NCBI GenBank assembly: GCA_028047635.1
Contig: JAOFXR010000002.1
Coordinates: 46,851-110,850 of the forward strand
Direction: 5' to 3'
DNA from: Verrucomicrobiales bacterium
GTDB lineage: Bacteria > Verrucomicrobiota > Verrucomicrobiia > Verrucomicrobiales > DEV007
DNA: 64,000 bases
The notes under the pieces are model-generated. The model was not told where the DNA came from and made no database searches. It worked only from the letters and a program-made list of their open reading frames with translations. Within the stretch, counting starts at the first letter, position 1, and every line of letters begins with the position of its first letter. The position numbers and the translations under genes are program-made. Shown here one piece after another: positions 43,951-52,788 of the stretch.

Positions 43951-44643
43951 ATGCCCCCTTCCCTTATCGAGGCGATTACTTTCGATGCCGCCGGAACGCT
44001 TATTCATCTCGCCGAACCTGTTGGTGTTTCCTACTCCCGCGTAGCTGCCGAATTTGGCATCGCCGCCGACTCCGATGATCTTGGCCTCGCCTTCGCTTCC
44101 GTATGGAAACGGACACCACTTCCCTTCGCGGACGAAAACCGTGCTGAAGATCCCCACGAAAAAGCTTGGTGGCGACGCCTCGTCCGTGAAGTTTTTCTCG
44201 AAGCACAAGCGAAACTGCCGAACGAGGAAAGATTCGAAGATTTTTTTAATGCGCTTTACCGTCACTTTGAGTCCCCGGGAACCTGGAAAGGAGATCCTGA
44301 AGCTATCGCGACGCTTGAAATACTCAGCCCCCGTTTCCGCTGCCTTGTCCTTTCCAACTTTGATGCTCGACTAAGAAAAATTCTCGCGGACCTCAAACTG
44401 CTGAACTATTTCGAGACCTGCCTCCTTTCCTGCGAGCTGGGTGCCTCAAAACCTGATCCCCTTGTATTTCAAGCAGCCGAAAACTGGCTGCAACTTCCGC
44501 CGGAAAGAATCATCCATGTTGGCGACGATCCACTCTGTGATTGGGAAGGAGCAAAAGCTGCAGGATTCGCTCATTTCAGGGTTGGGAAAGACGAACGAAA
44601 ATTAGGTAACTTAAATGAAGAACTTTCACTTGCGCGCCCGTGA
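43951..44643 (+). CDS. HAD-superfamily hydrolase
   Basis: The 230 residues show HAD motifs: I at Asp12 in ITFDAAGTLIHL, II in CLVLSNFDARL, III near Lys in LGASKPDPLVF and IV in IIHVGDDPLCDWEGAKAAG. The second Asp of the usual D-x-D phosphatase motif is Ala, as in haloacid dehalogenases or phosphonatases (which have a non-Asp there) and some HDHD3-like proteins. The substrate is unknown and true phosphatase activity is uncertain. It is divergent from nusA and followed by tRNA-Lys. Confidence 0.8.
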   Translation: MPPSLIEAITFDAAGTLIHLAEPVGVSYSRVAAEFGIAADSDDLGLAFASVWKRTPLPFADENRAEDPHEKAWWRRLVREVFLEAQAKLPNEERFEDFFNALYRHFESPGTWKGDPEAIATLEILSPRFRCLVLSNFDARLRKILADLKLLNYFETCLLSCELGASKPDPLVFQAAENWLQLPPERIIHVGDDPLCDWEGAKAAGFAHFRVGKDERKLGNLNEELSLARP

Positions 44644-44693
44644 TTCGTGAATACATTCGCGCTCCCAATTAAATCTGATTGGGGTTTACCAAT

Positions 44694-44766
44694 GGACAGG
44701 TAGCTCAGTTGGTAGAGCAGTTGGCTTTTAACCAATTGGTCCTGGGTTCGAATCCCAGTCTGTCCA
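44694..44766 (+). tRNA. tRNA-Lys (anticodon UUU)
   Basis: The 73 bases fold into a full cloverleaf: acceptor GGACAGG / TCTGTCC with a terminal G-T pair, D arm GCTC-AGTTGGTA-GAGC, anticodon arm GTTGG-CTTTTAA-CCAAT (anticodon TTT), variable TGGTC, T arm CTGGG-TTCGAAT-CCCAG, discriminator A. CCA is not encoded. It lies at the edge of the decayed region up to ftsW. Confidence 0.97.
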
Positions 44767-44822
44767 CTCTCTCCTCTCAATCTTTCCCCTTCGGGGACCC
44801 CCCAACTGGAGACACCCTTTCT

Positions 44823-45923
44823 TTAAGAAGTCACGTGTTCAGCAGACACCCTCGGCTTCGGATGCCTGTTTCTAGCAGCGAGTTCTTTCGCCTGCTCGTT
44901 CGTATGATCAGCAGAGTCACCCATGGCGATTTTTGATTTCAACTTTCTCGCCAACCGCATCGCCGTTGCCACCGGGCTGGCGCCGTATTCGACGACGTGA
45001 TAGGTCTGCTCCAGAACAGTCATCCAGAATCGCTTGTAGTCCAGGCAGCTCGGCCCGCAGTCGAGAACGGCATCTCCGCGGGAATAGCTGTCTTCGATCA
45101 AACGGGTCCAGAGCACATTTCTCGGTGCAAATCTCGCCAACTCAGGATCAAAGCCGACCCGCATCAAATCGACATAACCTTGAAAACAATAACCATAGGT
45201 AAACGCGACGGGGCGACCATCGAGCATGAGCAACGTCAAGTCACTGCAACCTTCTTTGACTGCCGCCTCGTGGGCATCTCTCAGGAATGGCCTCACGTCG
45301 CTATGGTGGAGGGTGTTCCCATCAACGAGTCCATCCTGCCAACTGATCGACGCAAGCTTCTCGCAGGATTCATAAAGCGACCAATCGGGAGTTAAACCGG
45401 CCTCGGGGCGCGAACGAATATAAGTAACCTCCCCCATTTCAGAGAGCCTCCGTGCGTAGCGCTCAACGTTGCGACGCCGGTTTTTCTGGGCTTTACGCGA
45501 CTCCCAGTAGCTGTCCCAGTCACCTTCAAGATACAACATGGCGACCTCAGAGCACTCGAGGACATCATTCCGCCCCTGAGCCAGTCCGGTCAAAATTGGT
45601 TTTGGAGAGCTTGAAGGAACGCCATTCTGCGCTCGATAGTCGGGAATATTAGTGAACTCGATCAGGTCGAATCCATCGGCATCCTTATTTTTCGAATCGC
45701 GAAAATAACTCGCGGCTTCGGACGGAATCATTTCAGGATCCAACCCGAGAGGCCCATAATAGCTGCACCAATTCTCCACAGGAAAACGTAGCTTTCGGAC
45801 ACTGCCCAATGCGGTCGCTTTTCGTTGAACAACCAAAGGCACGATGCCAATCAATCGGTCCCCTGCTTTAACCATGAGAACCTTCATTGCGTCATCCGTT
45901 TCAAGACGATGCTGCCACCTCAT
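44823..45923 (-). CDS. FemAB/BioF2-like GNAT acyltransferase
   Basis: The 366-residue protein belongs to the Acetyltransf_6 type: AGDRLIGIVPLVVQRKATALG, ENWCSYYGPLGLDPE, KNRRRNVERYARRLSEMGEVTY, EGCSDLTLLMLDGRPVAFTYGY and DPELARFAPRNVLWTRLIEDSY, followed by DCGPSCLDYKRFW. These enzymes transfer acyl or aminoacyl groups in cell-wall or exopolysaccharide synthesis. In the same frame, the codons before the ATG still read FQSFSWFE, then a TAG. Family members usually carry about 40-60 more N-terminal residues, so the gene is probably 5'-truncated. Confidence 0.72.
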   Translation of the reverse strand: MRWQHRLETDDAMKVLMVKAGDRLIGIVPLVVQRKATALGSVRKLRFPVENWCSYYGPLGLDPEMIPSEAASYFRDSKNKDADGFDLIEFTNIPDYRAQNGVPSSSPKPILTGLAQGRNDVLECSEVAMLYLEGDWDSYWESRKAQKNRRRNVERYARRLSEMGEVTYIRSRPEAGLTPDWSLYESCEKLASISWQDGLVDGNTLHHSDVRPFLRDAHEAAVKEGCSDLTLLMLDGRPVAFTYGYCFQGYVDLMRVGFDPELARFAPRNVLWTRLIEDSYSRGDAVLDCGPSCLDYKRFWMTVLEQTYHVVEYGASPVATAMRLARKLKSKIAMGDSADHTNEQAKELAARNRHPKPRVSAEHVTS

Positions 45924-46131
45924 TTCGAACCATGAGAAGGACTGAAACTAGGAAGCATGAGGCGTTACGGAGTGCAAGCGCCCCCATTCAACCCTATATG
46001 GCTCAAGATCTTCAATCCGGGTAATAGTGTCGTAATTGATCATGCAGAGACTAAATTATAAGTGCGCCCCTTCAGCCACGGGTGTCGAAACGACGGAGTG
46101 AGAATCTGATAACGCCGCCTTCACGGGAGCT

Positions 46132-46994
46132 TTATCGAGCGCTTGTGTTACACACCGTCCAGCCGAACCAGCTTTCGCCCTGCCCCGATGTCACAAGACC
46201 CGCCGCGGAAAGTTCACGAATCAAATCAGCTGAATTATAATGGTGATGCAAAAGTGGAACTTGAGGGTCAAGATGATCTCCCGTTTCGATACGAGAGTCT
46301 TTTCCCCGGCGGAAAAAACGCAGAAAATTCGAAATCCCCGGCTGCACCTTAAATATGAGAGATCCGGGGGAAATCGACTCTTCGGTCGAATAAAGTAGTC
46401 GAAGGCAATCACCCCGTCCTCTCTCAACCGCTCGCGGCAGGCCGAAAGAAACTGAATTCTCGCCGCACGACTGTGGATTAAGGATGTGTAAAATCGCAGG
46501 ATAATCACCACGTCAAAATCGTTCGCTTCACCGTCCAAATTAAACCTTTCTGACTGCCTAAATACAATATCAGATGCCAGTCCACGCTTACGGAGCATTT
46601 CTAAAGTTCTCGAAAATAGCGAATTATCGAACTCCAAGCCGGAGACGGAGCATCCCGTTTAATGGACTGCGAGAAGCTCATTACCACCTCCTGCACCGAC
46701 GATGGAAACGCGGGATTGCGAAGTAATCTCGCTGGAAATAAAGGCGTCAAGCCAGTCCTTCACAGACTTCACGTCACCATTCACTTCAGTCGCTCTAGCC
46801 CAGTCACCATAGGGGTAGCTATCGTATTGCTGTAGCACTGAATCATCAATCACTCCCATGAAAACCGCGGAGTGAAGCCCCTCAAGCGAACGGGTGATCA
46901 GAGCATTCACCTTACTGATCCACCGGAAGGCGGACAAGCGACACACAGGTTGATGATTTGTTCGACTAAATATGATAGTTATATAAGATTTCAA
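46132..46994 (-). pseudogene. Class I SAM-dependent methyltransferase, broken by a stop and a frameshift
   Basis: An N-terminal part ends in the SAM-binding loop VSIVGAGGGNELLAVH followed by TAA (46659-46661). The same frame continues TGCSVSGLEFDNSLFSRTLEML and VIILRFYTSLIHSRAARIQFL, LREDGVIAFDYFIRPKS. After about 46340 the reading frame moves by one to give VQPGISNFLRFFRRGKDSRIETG, YNSADLIRELSAAGL and the end at 46132. Assembled, this is a normal methyltransferase of about 285 residues with an SAM motif; it is now inactive. It lies in the decayed patch between tRNA-Lys and ftsW. Confidence 0.75.
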
Positions 46995-47194
46995 TATCTA
47001 TTGAAAGTCTGTTTTAAAACTATTTTCTAATAATGTCATCACCACTACCTACATCAGACCCAACGACTGCGACCCAAACCCGCACCGAATCGACGTCTCC
47101 GAGCGAACTTCACCGCTTTGAATTCTCGTGCATCACGAGGATTGAGGATCTTGAGCAGATCCGCACGGACTGACTCCTTCTGACCGGTGGTGCT
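46995..47194. other. Non-coding flank of the minisatellite
   Basis: No supported gene. On the minus strand, 47054-47185 is open and reads into the minisatellite (ending FKAVKFARRRRFGAGLGRSRWV). This is not a recognised protein and may belong to a dispersed repeat. Confidence 0.4.
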
Positions 47195-47370
47195 CCTGCC
47201 ATGTTCCTGCCATGTTCCTGCCATGTTCCTGCCATGTTCCTGCCATGTTCCTGCCATGTTCCTGCCATGTTCCTGCCATGTTCCTGCCATGTTCCTGCCG
47301 TGTTCCTGCCATGTTCCTGCCGTGTTCCTGCCTTGTTCCTGCCTTGTTCCTGCCATGTTCCAGTCATGTT
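47195..47370. repeat. Minisatellite, 16 tandem copies of an 11-bp unit
   Basis: The unit is CCTGCCATGTT. Eleven copies are perfect, mostly at the left end. Variants CCTGCCGTGTT (2), CCTGCCTTGTT (2) and CCAGTCATGTT (1) are at the right. Because 11 is not a multiple of three, all frames run open on both strands and give 11-residue peptide repeats, so the long ORFs over it are artefacts. It lies about 70 bp upstream of a truncated acyltransferase. Confidence 0.97.
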
Positions 47371-47443
47371 CCAGTCATTCGGATGGAATCGCGCCTGATA
47401 TGAAGCTTTCCCTAATCTCTTTGACGAGATTAATATTTTCATT

Positions 47444-48406
47444 TTGAAGCGCAATGCCCAAGTCGTGGCATTACTCCCCTGTTATCGAAATGGAAGTCGC
47501 CTGCGGCTTGCTGGTGATGCTCTCTGCGATTTCCAGGACATCATTTCACTCACCCAGGAAGATGCAGAGCAGTTCATGATTGAACTTTTCTCTCACGCAC
47601 GAAAGGAGAATCTACATTTTCACTTTCACCAACTTTCCAACCGCGGAAACCTCTGTCCATTAATTAAAATCTACGCGAATTCAACCGGGTTTGACTATTA
47701 CCAGAAAACGATCGGGCCCTGCCCCTGGTTCAAACTGGCCGAGGATGGAGAGACATTCCTTGTCGCAACCAAGGCAAAGCTCCGCAAACGAGTTCGGCGC
47801 GCATTACGTAAGCTCGAAGAGCTAGCCCCCGAGCACAAATACAGCATTCTCGATCATTCGCAGATCACATCATCAACGATCGATGATATCGCAGCCCTGC
47901 ACAAAAGGAACCAGCATCGAAAAGAAGGAGACTCAATCTTTGAAAACCAAAGCTATCGGAAGTTCATTCCCGAAGCCGCTCAAGAGCCCGATACCGGGAT
48001 CCATATTATCGAAGTTCGTGCCAAATCAGGAGAATTGATCGCCTTTGATTTTGGTTTTCATGCGGATTCCCGCTTCTACGCCTACCTAGGTTCTTGCGAC
48101 GAACCCTCTTCCGGAGGTTCTCCCTGCGTTTGTTTTTTGCACTGGCAAATGGATAAACTCCCTCTCATGGGGATTAGAGACTACGACTTCCTATGTGGCA
48201 GCGAAGGCTGCAAATTTGATTACGCAGAGGATCATTACAAAATCCTGTCCGTTAAAATCTACTCATGCGGACTCATCAACTCAATCAAGCTGATGGCCTA
48301 TCGCAATGGGCGGGAAATTGAAGGTGGCTTTGAAACCATTCTTCAAGCGTCTCACAAAAGGTTAGCCTTTGCCTTTAGGGCAAAAGCCTCCTTTAAGAAA
48401 CACTAA
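47444..48406 (+). CDS. FemAB/BioF2-like GNAT acyltransferase, probably 5'-truncated
   Basis: The frame opens at TTG 47444 and encodes 320 residues. The family features are LLPCYRNGSRLRLAGDALCDFQD, KLRKRVRRALRKLEEL, IAALHKRNQHRKEG, SGELIAFDFGFHADSRFYAYLG and DFLCGSEGCKFDYAEDHYKIL. The family's usual N-terminal about 50 residues (before the AQVVALLPCY strand) are missing, and the minisatellite lies just upstream, as if a rearrangement cut the 5' end. Possible start codons are weak. It is likely an aminoacyl or acyl transferase of envelope or polysaccharide synthesis. Its stop overlaps the convergent ftsW stop by 4 bp. Confidence 0.65.
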   Translation: MKRNAQVVALLPCYRNGSRLRLAGDALCDFQDIISLTQEDAEQFMIELFSHARKENLHFHFHQLSNRGNLCPLIKIYANSTGFDYYQKTIGPCPWFKLAEDGETFLVATKAKLRKRVRRALRKLEELAPEHKYSILDHSQITSSTIDDIAALHKRNQHRKEGDSIFENQSYRKFIPEAAQEPDTGIHIIEVRAKSGELIAFDFGFHADSRFYAYLGSCDEPSSGGSPCVCFLHWQMDKLPLMGIRDYDFLCGSEGCKFDYAEDHYKILSVKIYSCGLINSIKLMAYRNGREIEGGFETILQASHKRLAFAFRAKASFKKH

Positions 48407-49548
48407 ACGCGGGGAGTAATGCGTCTGCGCTTTACCCATTCGGATTTTTGATCATCACTCACCTCGCATTGTCGGTAGATGTTGATGAGGATTCCGATTG
48501 CAAGGAATCCGATAAGAAGAGAAGACCCGCCGTAGCTGACAAATGGCAGGGTTAATCCGGTGTTAGGAATGATCGAAGTCGTCACGCCAATATTCAAAAA
48601 AGCCTGAAACGAGAGAAATCCAACCAACCCAACAGAGAGAATCATTCCGAATCGATCGGGCGCGTGAGAGGCAATCACAAAGCCACACACCGCAATGGTG
48701 ATAAAAGCGATGACAATACCAATCGTGACTGCTAAGCCCATTTCCTCTCCAATCATCGGGAAGATGAAATCGGTGTGAGCAAAAGGCATGTAGAGCATCT
48801 TTAAGCGCCCTTCTCCCACGCCTCTTCCGGTCATGCCACCAGAGCCGATCGCCATGAGTGAGATCCACTGCTGGAAACCGGCACCAAGACGATATTTCTC
48901 AGGATCAAGGAAAGCCATGACTCGCTCCATACGGTCAGGAGCATAGCTGAGCATCGCGAGAAACCCTGCGACCCCTGCCATCCCGAGACCTGTTAAAAAT
49001 TTCCAGTTCACTCCGACGACAAAAAGGATCAAGAACGTCGTAGAAGCCAGCACCGCGGTAGTGCCGATATCAACCTCAAACAAAATCAGGGCAATCGGCA
49101 CACCTGCGATCACAAGCGGATAGGAAAATCCTCGAAGAAATCGTGAGCCACAATCGGGATAGCGGGAGAACCAGTAAGCGAGAAAAACCACAACAGAGAT
49201 TTTCCCCAACTCGGATGGCTGAATCTGAAGCGCCCCGATCCCAATCCAACGTCGCTCTCCGTTAATTTCCTGGCCAATCCCGGGAAGGAAACAGAGCAAA
49301 AGCAAAAAACACACTCCACCGAAAAGCAGCCAGACATTCCGCTTCCAGAAACGGTAGTCTAACATCGCCGCGCCCCAGCAAGTGGCGATTCCCAGAAGCA
49401 ACCAAACGCCCTGACGTTTCGCTTCACGATAACCATCACCCGCATCAGCATGAGCACTGAATACGCAGGTGCTGATCAACATGACACACCCGATAATAAT
49501 CAGGAATGAAACGGCTGACAGTAGGAATGTTAGGCTTTTCCGATGCAT
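48403..49548 (-). CDS. ftsW: Peptidoglycan polymerase FtsW (SEDS family)
   Basis: The 381-residue protein has about ten transmembrane helices. SEDS features are RRWIGIGALQIQPSELGKISVVVFLAYW, DIGTTAVLASTTFLILFVVGV, GGMTGRGVGEGRLKMLYMPFAHTDFIF and GLTLPFVSYGGSSLL. FtsW polymerises lipid II glycan at the septum with its PBP partner (ftsI, in the same cluster). It is the last gene of the cluster here; murG and murC, which usually follow, are absent and sequence on that side is decayed. Confidence 0.93.
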   Translation of the reverse strand: MHRKSLTFLLSAVSFLIIIGCVMLISTCVFSAHADAGDGYREAKRQGVWLLLGIATCWGAAMLDYRFWKRNVWLLFGGVCFLLLLCFLPGIGQEINGERRWIGIGALQIQPSELGKISVVVFLAYWFSRYPDCGSRFLRGFSYPLVIAGVPIALILFEVDIGTTAVLASTTFLILFVVGVNWKFLTGLGMAGVAGFLAMLSYAPDRMERVMAFLDPEKYRLGAGFQQWISLMAIGSGGMTGRGVGEGRLKMLYMPFAHTDFIFPMIGEEMGLAVTIGIVIAFITIAVCGFVIASHAPDRFGMILSVGLVGFLSFQAFLNIGVTTSIIPNTGLTLPFVSYGGSSLLIGFLAIGILINIYRQCEVSDDQKSEWVKRRRITPRV

Positions 49549-49575
49549 AAGTGTGAGTGATCTAAAATGAAAAAC

Positions 49576-50319
49576 TTAATTCGATGCGGGGATCTTCAAC
49601 GTCTGCCCGATCTGCAATGACTCAGGCTTACTGATTCCATTCGACTTCATGAGATCAACGAATGACACATTAACTTTCCTCGCAATTCCCCACGCGGTGT
49701 CGCCCTTCTTAACAGAGTAGCTGCTCGCTGAACTCGCTGCGGGAGCCTGCGCGGGAGCCGGTTTGGCGGCGACTGGCGGAGCCTCAGACAATTCACTCCC
49801 CGTAGGGATGTCAAGCCAACGACCTGGATATAGCTCGTTGTCAGAAATGATGGCATTCTTACGGCGAAGTGCCGCAGCAGGAATACCCAAATCCTTTGCA
49901 ATTTCGGAGAGACTGTCTCCCGCCTGAACACGATACTGATTGTCACGTGAAGGATCACGTCGAAGCGGTGCGGCGACATCCTGCGGTTTTGCCACTGCTG
50001 GAGCATCAGTCACTTGAGTGGCCACCTCAGCATTGGTTTGAACGGCATTCTTCACACTCGTCTTTGAAGAGGTAATCGTAATTCCGCTCACATCAGACGC
50101 CTTATCGATCATCTTAAACGCGATGATTCCGCCGATCGCTACCGCATGAAGCAAAAGTACGACGGTAAAAATCCGAGTAAGACGAATGTCAGGTGAATCG
50201 AGGTACCAGCCCTGCTCTTCGGTTACATTGGCAGAAAGGCGGGTTTTTGCCCGTGCCTTCCCCATTACCCCGTTCCGGGATGTCTTCGCTGTTCGGCGAT
50301 TTCTTCTTTTATTGCTCAT
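49576..50319 (-). CDS. Membrane-anchored protein with two LysM domains
   Basis: The protein has 247 residues from MSNKRRNRRTAKTSRNGVMG. A basic N-terminal tail precedes one transmembrane helix (FTVVLLLHAVAIGGIIAF). A linker and two LysM domains follow: YRVQAGDSLSEIAKDLGIPA and YSVKKGDTAWGIARKVNVSF, each ending in a ...P-L/W-IP-type strand. It binds peptidoglycan at the division or cell-wall site. It sits between murD and ftsW on the same strand. An upstream ATG (50415) overlaps murD and lacks support. Confidence 0.82.
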   Translation of the reverse strand: MSNKRRNRRTAKTSRNGVMGKARAKTRLSANVTEEQGWYLDSPDIRLTRIFTVVLLLHAVAIGGIIAFKMIDKASDVSGITITSSKTSVKNAVQTNAEVATQVTDAPAVAKPQDVAAPLRRDPSRDNQYRVQAGDSLSEIAKDLGIPAAALRRKNAIISDNELYPGRWLDIPTGSELSEAPPVAAKPAPAQAPAASSASSYSVKKGDTAWGIARKVNVSFVDLMKSNGISKPESLQIGQTLKIPASN

Positions 50320-50350
50320 GATAGTTGTTGTTAGTTGTTGTTGAAGAAAT

Positions 50351-51667
50351 TTATAAATTCTTAACCGCATCGCGGAAGGCATCTCCACGCGCTTCATATC
50401 CGGAAAACATGTCAAAACTCGATGTGCCGGGAGAGAAAATCACCACGCCGCCCTCTCCTGCGGCGGCAAATGCCATCTCTGTCGCAAGTTCCAGATTCGC
50501 AGCGCACTCGCAGGGAACCGATGCACTCCACTGATCAGCAATCGAAGACGCAATCTCACCGATGCAAACGGCGCTCTTTACCGTTGCTTTCACCAATTCA
50601 GAAAGGGTGGAGAAATCGAGCCCCTTTTCCTTTCCTCCGGCAATCAAGACGACCGGCTCGTCCTGACCGGCCAAGGCACTTTCAAGCGAGTGTAGGTTAG
50701 TGGATTTGGAGTCGTTCACAAAAACGACGCCATTCTTAACCCCGACTTTTTCGCACCGATGTGCAGGAGGAAGAAACGATTGCAAGGCACTACGAACCGA
50801 CTGCCGATCGATTAAAAGATGATCAGCAACGGCGAGGGCCACCATGAGGTTCTCAGCGTTGTGACGCCCTTGCAGTTCACAGGCAGAAAAATCAAACGTC
50901 TCATTTGATCCCGCCTGACCAATCTTTCTCTCAGAGTAAAAATAGTCCGCCGTATCGTCAAAAGCTGAGAATTCAATACGAGGCCAACCATCCGCCACGT
51001 CTTCTCCTTTGCGGACGATCGCCACCGCATCGGATGAGCGATTGATAAAGATTCGCTCTTTAGCGGAGCGGTAGGCTTCAACCGTGTCATAACGGTCCAT
51101 GTGATCAGGAGCGAAATTCAACCAAATCGCAATCGGCGTAGCAAAAGTGGAAATGCTTTCGAGTTGAAACGAACTGAGTTCAAGGACAACCCAATCGTAA
51201 TCCTCTCCTGATGTGACCACCTCACTAAACGGTAAACCAATATTTCCGGCGGAAACTGCTTTGAGGCCTGCACCCTTCAGCATTTCGGTAATCAGGGATG
51301 TAGTAGTCGTCTTGCCATTCGTGCCGGTGATGGCAATGATTGGAGTCCTATTGGCACGATAAGCGAACTCAATCTCACCGACCAATTCATCTGACACTCC
51401 CGAGAAAATACGCGCAATCGACCAGGTCAATGCAATACCCGGGCTCATCACGGTAAGATCGAAACGCCCACTCGGAGCAAGTGCCGTTTTTCCCGTCGTC
51501 AGGGTAACACCCAACTCCTCAAAACGCACTGCTGCAGCGCTGAGCTTATCACTGCTCCCACTGTCAAATGCCTCAACCTGAGCACCACAAGACAACGCGA
51601 GAGCGGCTGCCGCGAGCCCACTTCCTCCTGCACCAAGAATGGCGACGCGTTGTCCTTTCAAATTCAT
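50351..51667 (-). CDS. murD: UDP-N-acetylmuramoylalanine--D-glutamate ligase
   Basis: The 438-residue protein has an N-terminal Rossmann-like domain (RVAILGAGGSGLAAAALAL) and a Mur ATP site (AITGTNGKTTTTSLITEM). LNFAPDHMDRYDTVEAYR with the carbamylated-Lys region, ELQGRHNAENLMVALAVADH and the C-terminal VLIAGGKEKGLDF and FSPGTSSFDMF follow. It adds D-Glu to UDP-MurNAc-L-Ala. It starts one base after the mraY stop, so the two are translationally linked. Confidence 0.96.
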   Translation of the reverse strand: MNLKGQRVAILGAGGSGLAAAALALSCGAQVEAFDSGSSDKLSAAAVRFEELGVTLTTGKTALAPSGRFDLTVMSPGIALTWSIARIFSGVSDELVGEIEFAYRANRTPIIAITGTNGKTTTTSLITEMLKGAGLKAVSAGNIGLPFSEVVTSGEDYDWVVLELSSFQLESISTFATPIAIWLNFAPDHMDRYDTVEAYRSAKERIFINRSSDAVAIVRKGEDVADGWPRIEFSAFDDTADYFYSERKIGQAGSNETFDFSACELQGRHNAENLMVALAVADHLLIDRQSVRSALQSFLPPAHRCEKVGVKNGVVFVNDSKSTNLHSLESALAGQDEPVVLIAGGKEKGLDFSTLSELVKATVKSAVCIGEIASSIADQWSASVPCECAANLELATEMAFAAAGEGGVVIFSPGTSSFDMFSGYEARGDAFRDAVKNL

Positions 51668-51668
51668 A

Positions 51669-52781
51669 CTAACGAAGCTTCAAAGTCATTAGCCCGATCA
51701 TGGCCGCTATGATTGAAACAATCCAAAAACGGTTAATCACTTTGCTCTCCTCCCACCCCGACAATTCGAAGTGATGGTGAATCGGTGACATTTTGAAAAT
51801 TCGTTTGCCGGTCGTTTTAAAACTGGCCACCTGAAGAATGACCGAAAGAGCTTCAGCAACAAAAACGAAGCCAACGATCACGAGCAAGAGTTCCTGCTTG
51901 CAGCATATCGCGACCATTCCAAGCATCCCGCCAATTGAGAGTGACCCAGTGTCCCCCATGAAGACGCGAGCCGGATGGCAATTAAACCAGAGAAAACCGA
52001 GGCCGGCGCCTGCCAGCGCCGCACAGAAAATCGAAACCTCACCAGCGTGCTTATTGTATGGCACAAGGAGGTAATCCTGAGCGATAACCTGGTGTCCCGC
52101 GACATAAGTAAAAATAGCGAACGTAGAAGCTGTCGTAACGGTGCATCCTGCCGCAAGGCCATCAAGGCCATCCGTTAAGTTCACTGCGTTCGAACAACCG
52201 ATAATTACGAGAGGCAGGAAGACAAAAGTGAAAAGCCCCATATCCTCAATCACCGGGTATTTCAAAGAGGGGAAATAGAGCTGGCGAATGTAAGCGCCTG
52301 TATCAGGATGAAAATAGAGGAATCCAACCGCAACCAGTGAAATCGCCAGCTGCACGACCAACTTTACTTTGCTCCGAACTCCGACTGAATTCTTTTTTGT
52401 GACCTTCAAATAGTCGTCAAAGAAACCAAGAAGTCCGGTTCCGATCGTAACGAATATCAGCACCTGAATAAAGGGGTTGGTAGCACGCGCCCAAAGGAGC
52501 GCTGAGATCAACACCGCACCAACAATCAAAATGCCACCCATCGTAGGAGTGCCTGTTTTCCCCCCGTGTAGTTCGGCCAGTTGATTTACCTCTTCTTTCG
52601 TCCGGATCGGTTGACCGATTTTTAACGCCGTCAACTTGAGGATCACCCGATTACCCAGCAGAAGACAGAGTATGAAGGCCGTTAAGGCAGCGCCAGCGGC
52701 GCGGAAGGTTTGGTACTGAAACACATTCAGTACTTCGAGATACTCAGATGATTCTTTTAGTTGGTGCAAATAATACAACAT
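51669..52781 (-). CDS. mraY: Phospho-N-acetylmuramoyl-pentapeptide transferase
   Basis: The 370-residue protein has about ten transmembrane helices. MraY motifs are ELHGGKTGTPTMGG near the N-terminus, FFDDYLKVTKKNSVGV, NAVNLTDGLDGLAAG and VFMGDTGSLSIGGMLG. The last helices contain HHHFELSGWEESKV. It makes lipid I on the inner face of the cytoplasmic membrane. It lies between murF and murD, both close on the same strand. Confidence 0.96.
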   Translation of the reverse strand: MLYYLHQLKESSEYLEVLNVFQYQTFRAAGAALTAFILCLLLGNRVILKLTALKIGQPIRTKEEVNQLAELHGGKTGTPTMGGILIVGAVLISALLWARATNPFIQVLIFVTIGTGLLGFFDDYLKVTKKNSVGVRSKVKLVVQLAISLVAVGFLYFHPDTGAYIRQLYFPSLKYPVIEDMGLFTFVFLPLVIIGCSNAVNLTDGLDGLAAGCTVTTASTFAIFTYVAGHQVIAQDYLLVPYNKHAGEVSIFCAALAGAGLGFLWFNCHPARVFMGDTGSLSIGGMLGMVAICCKQELLLVIVGFVFVAEALSVILQVASFKTTGKRIFKMSPIHHHFELSGWEESKVINRFWIVSIIAAMIGLMTLKLR

Positions 52782-52788
52782 AACAAAA

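Noticed and set aside
47054..47454. Long ORFs encoding GTWQEHGRNMA-type or PCSCHVPAMFL-type peptide repeats
   Set aside because: They are produced by the 11-bp minisatellite, which is stop-free in every frame on both strands.
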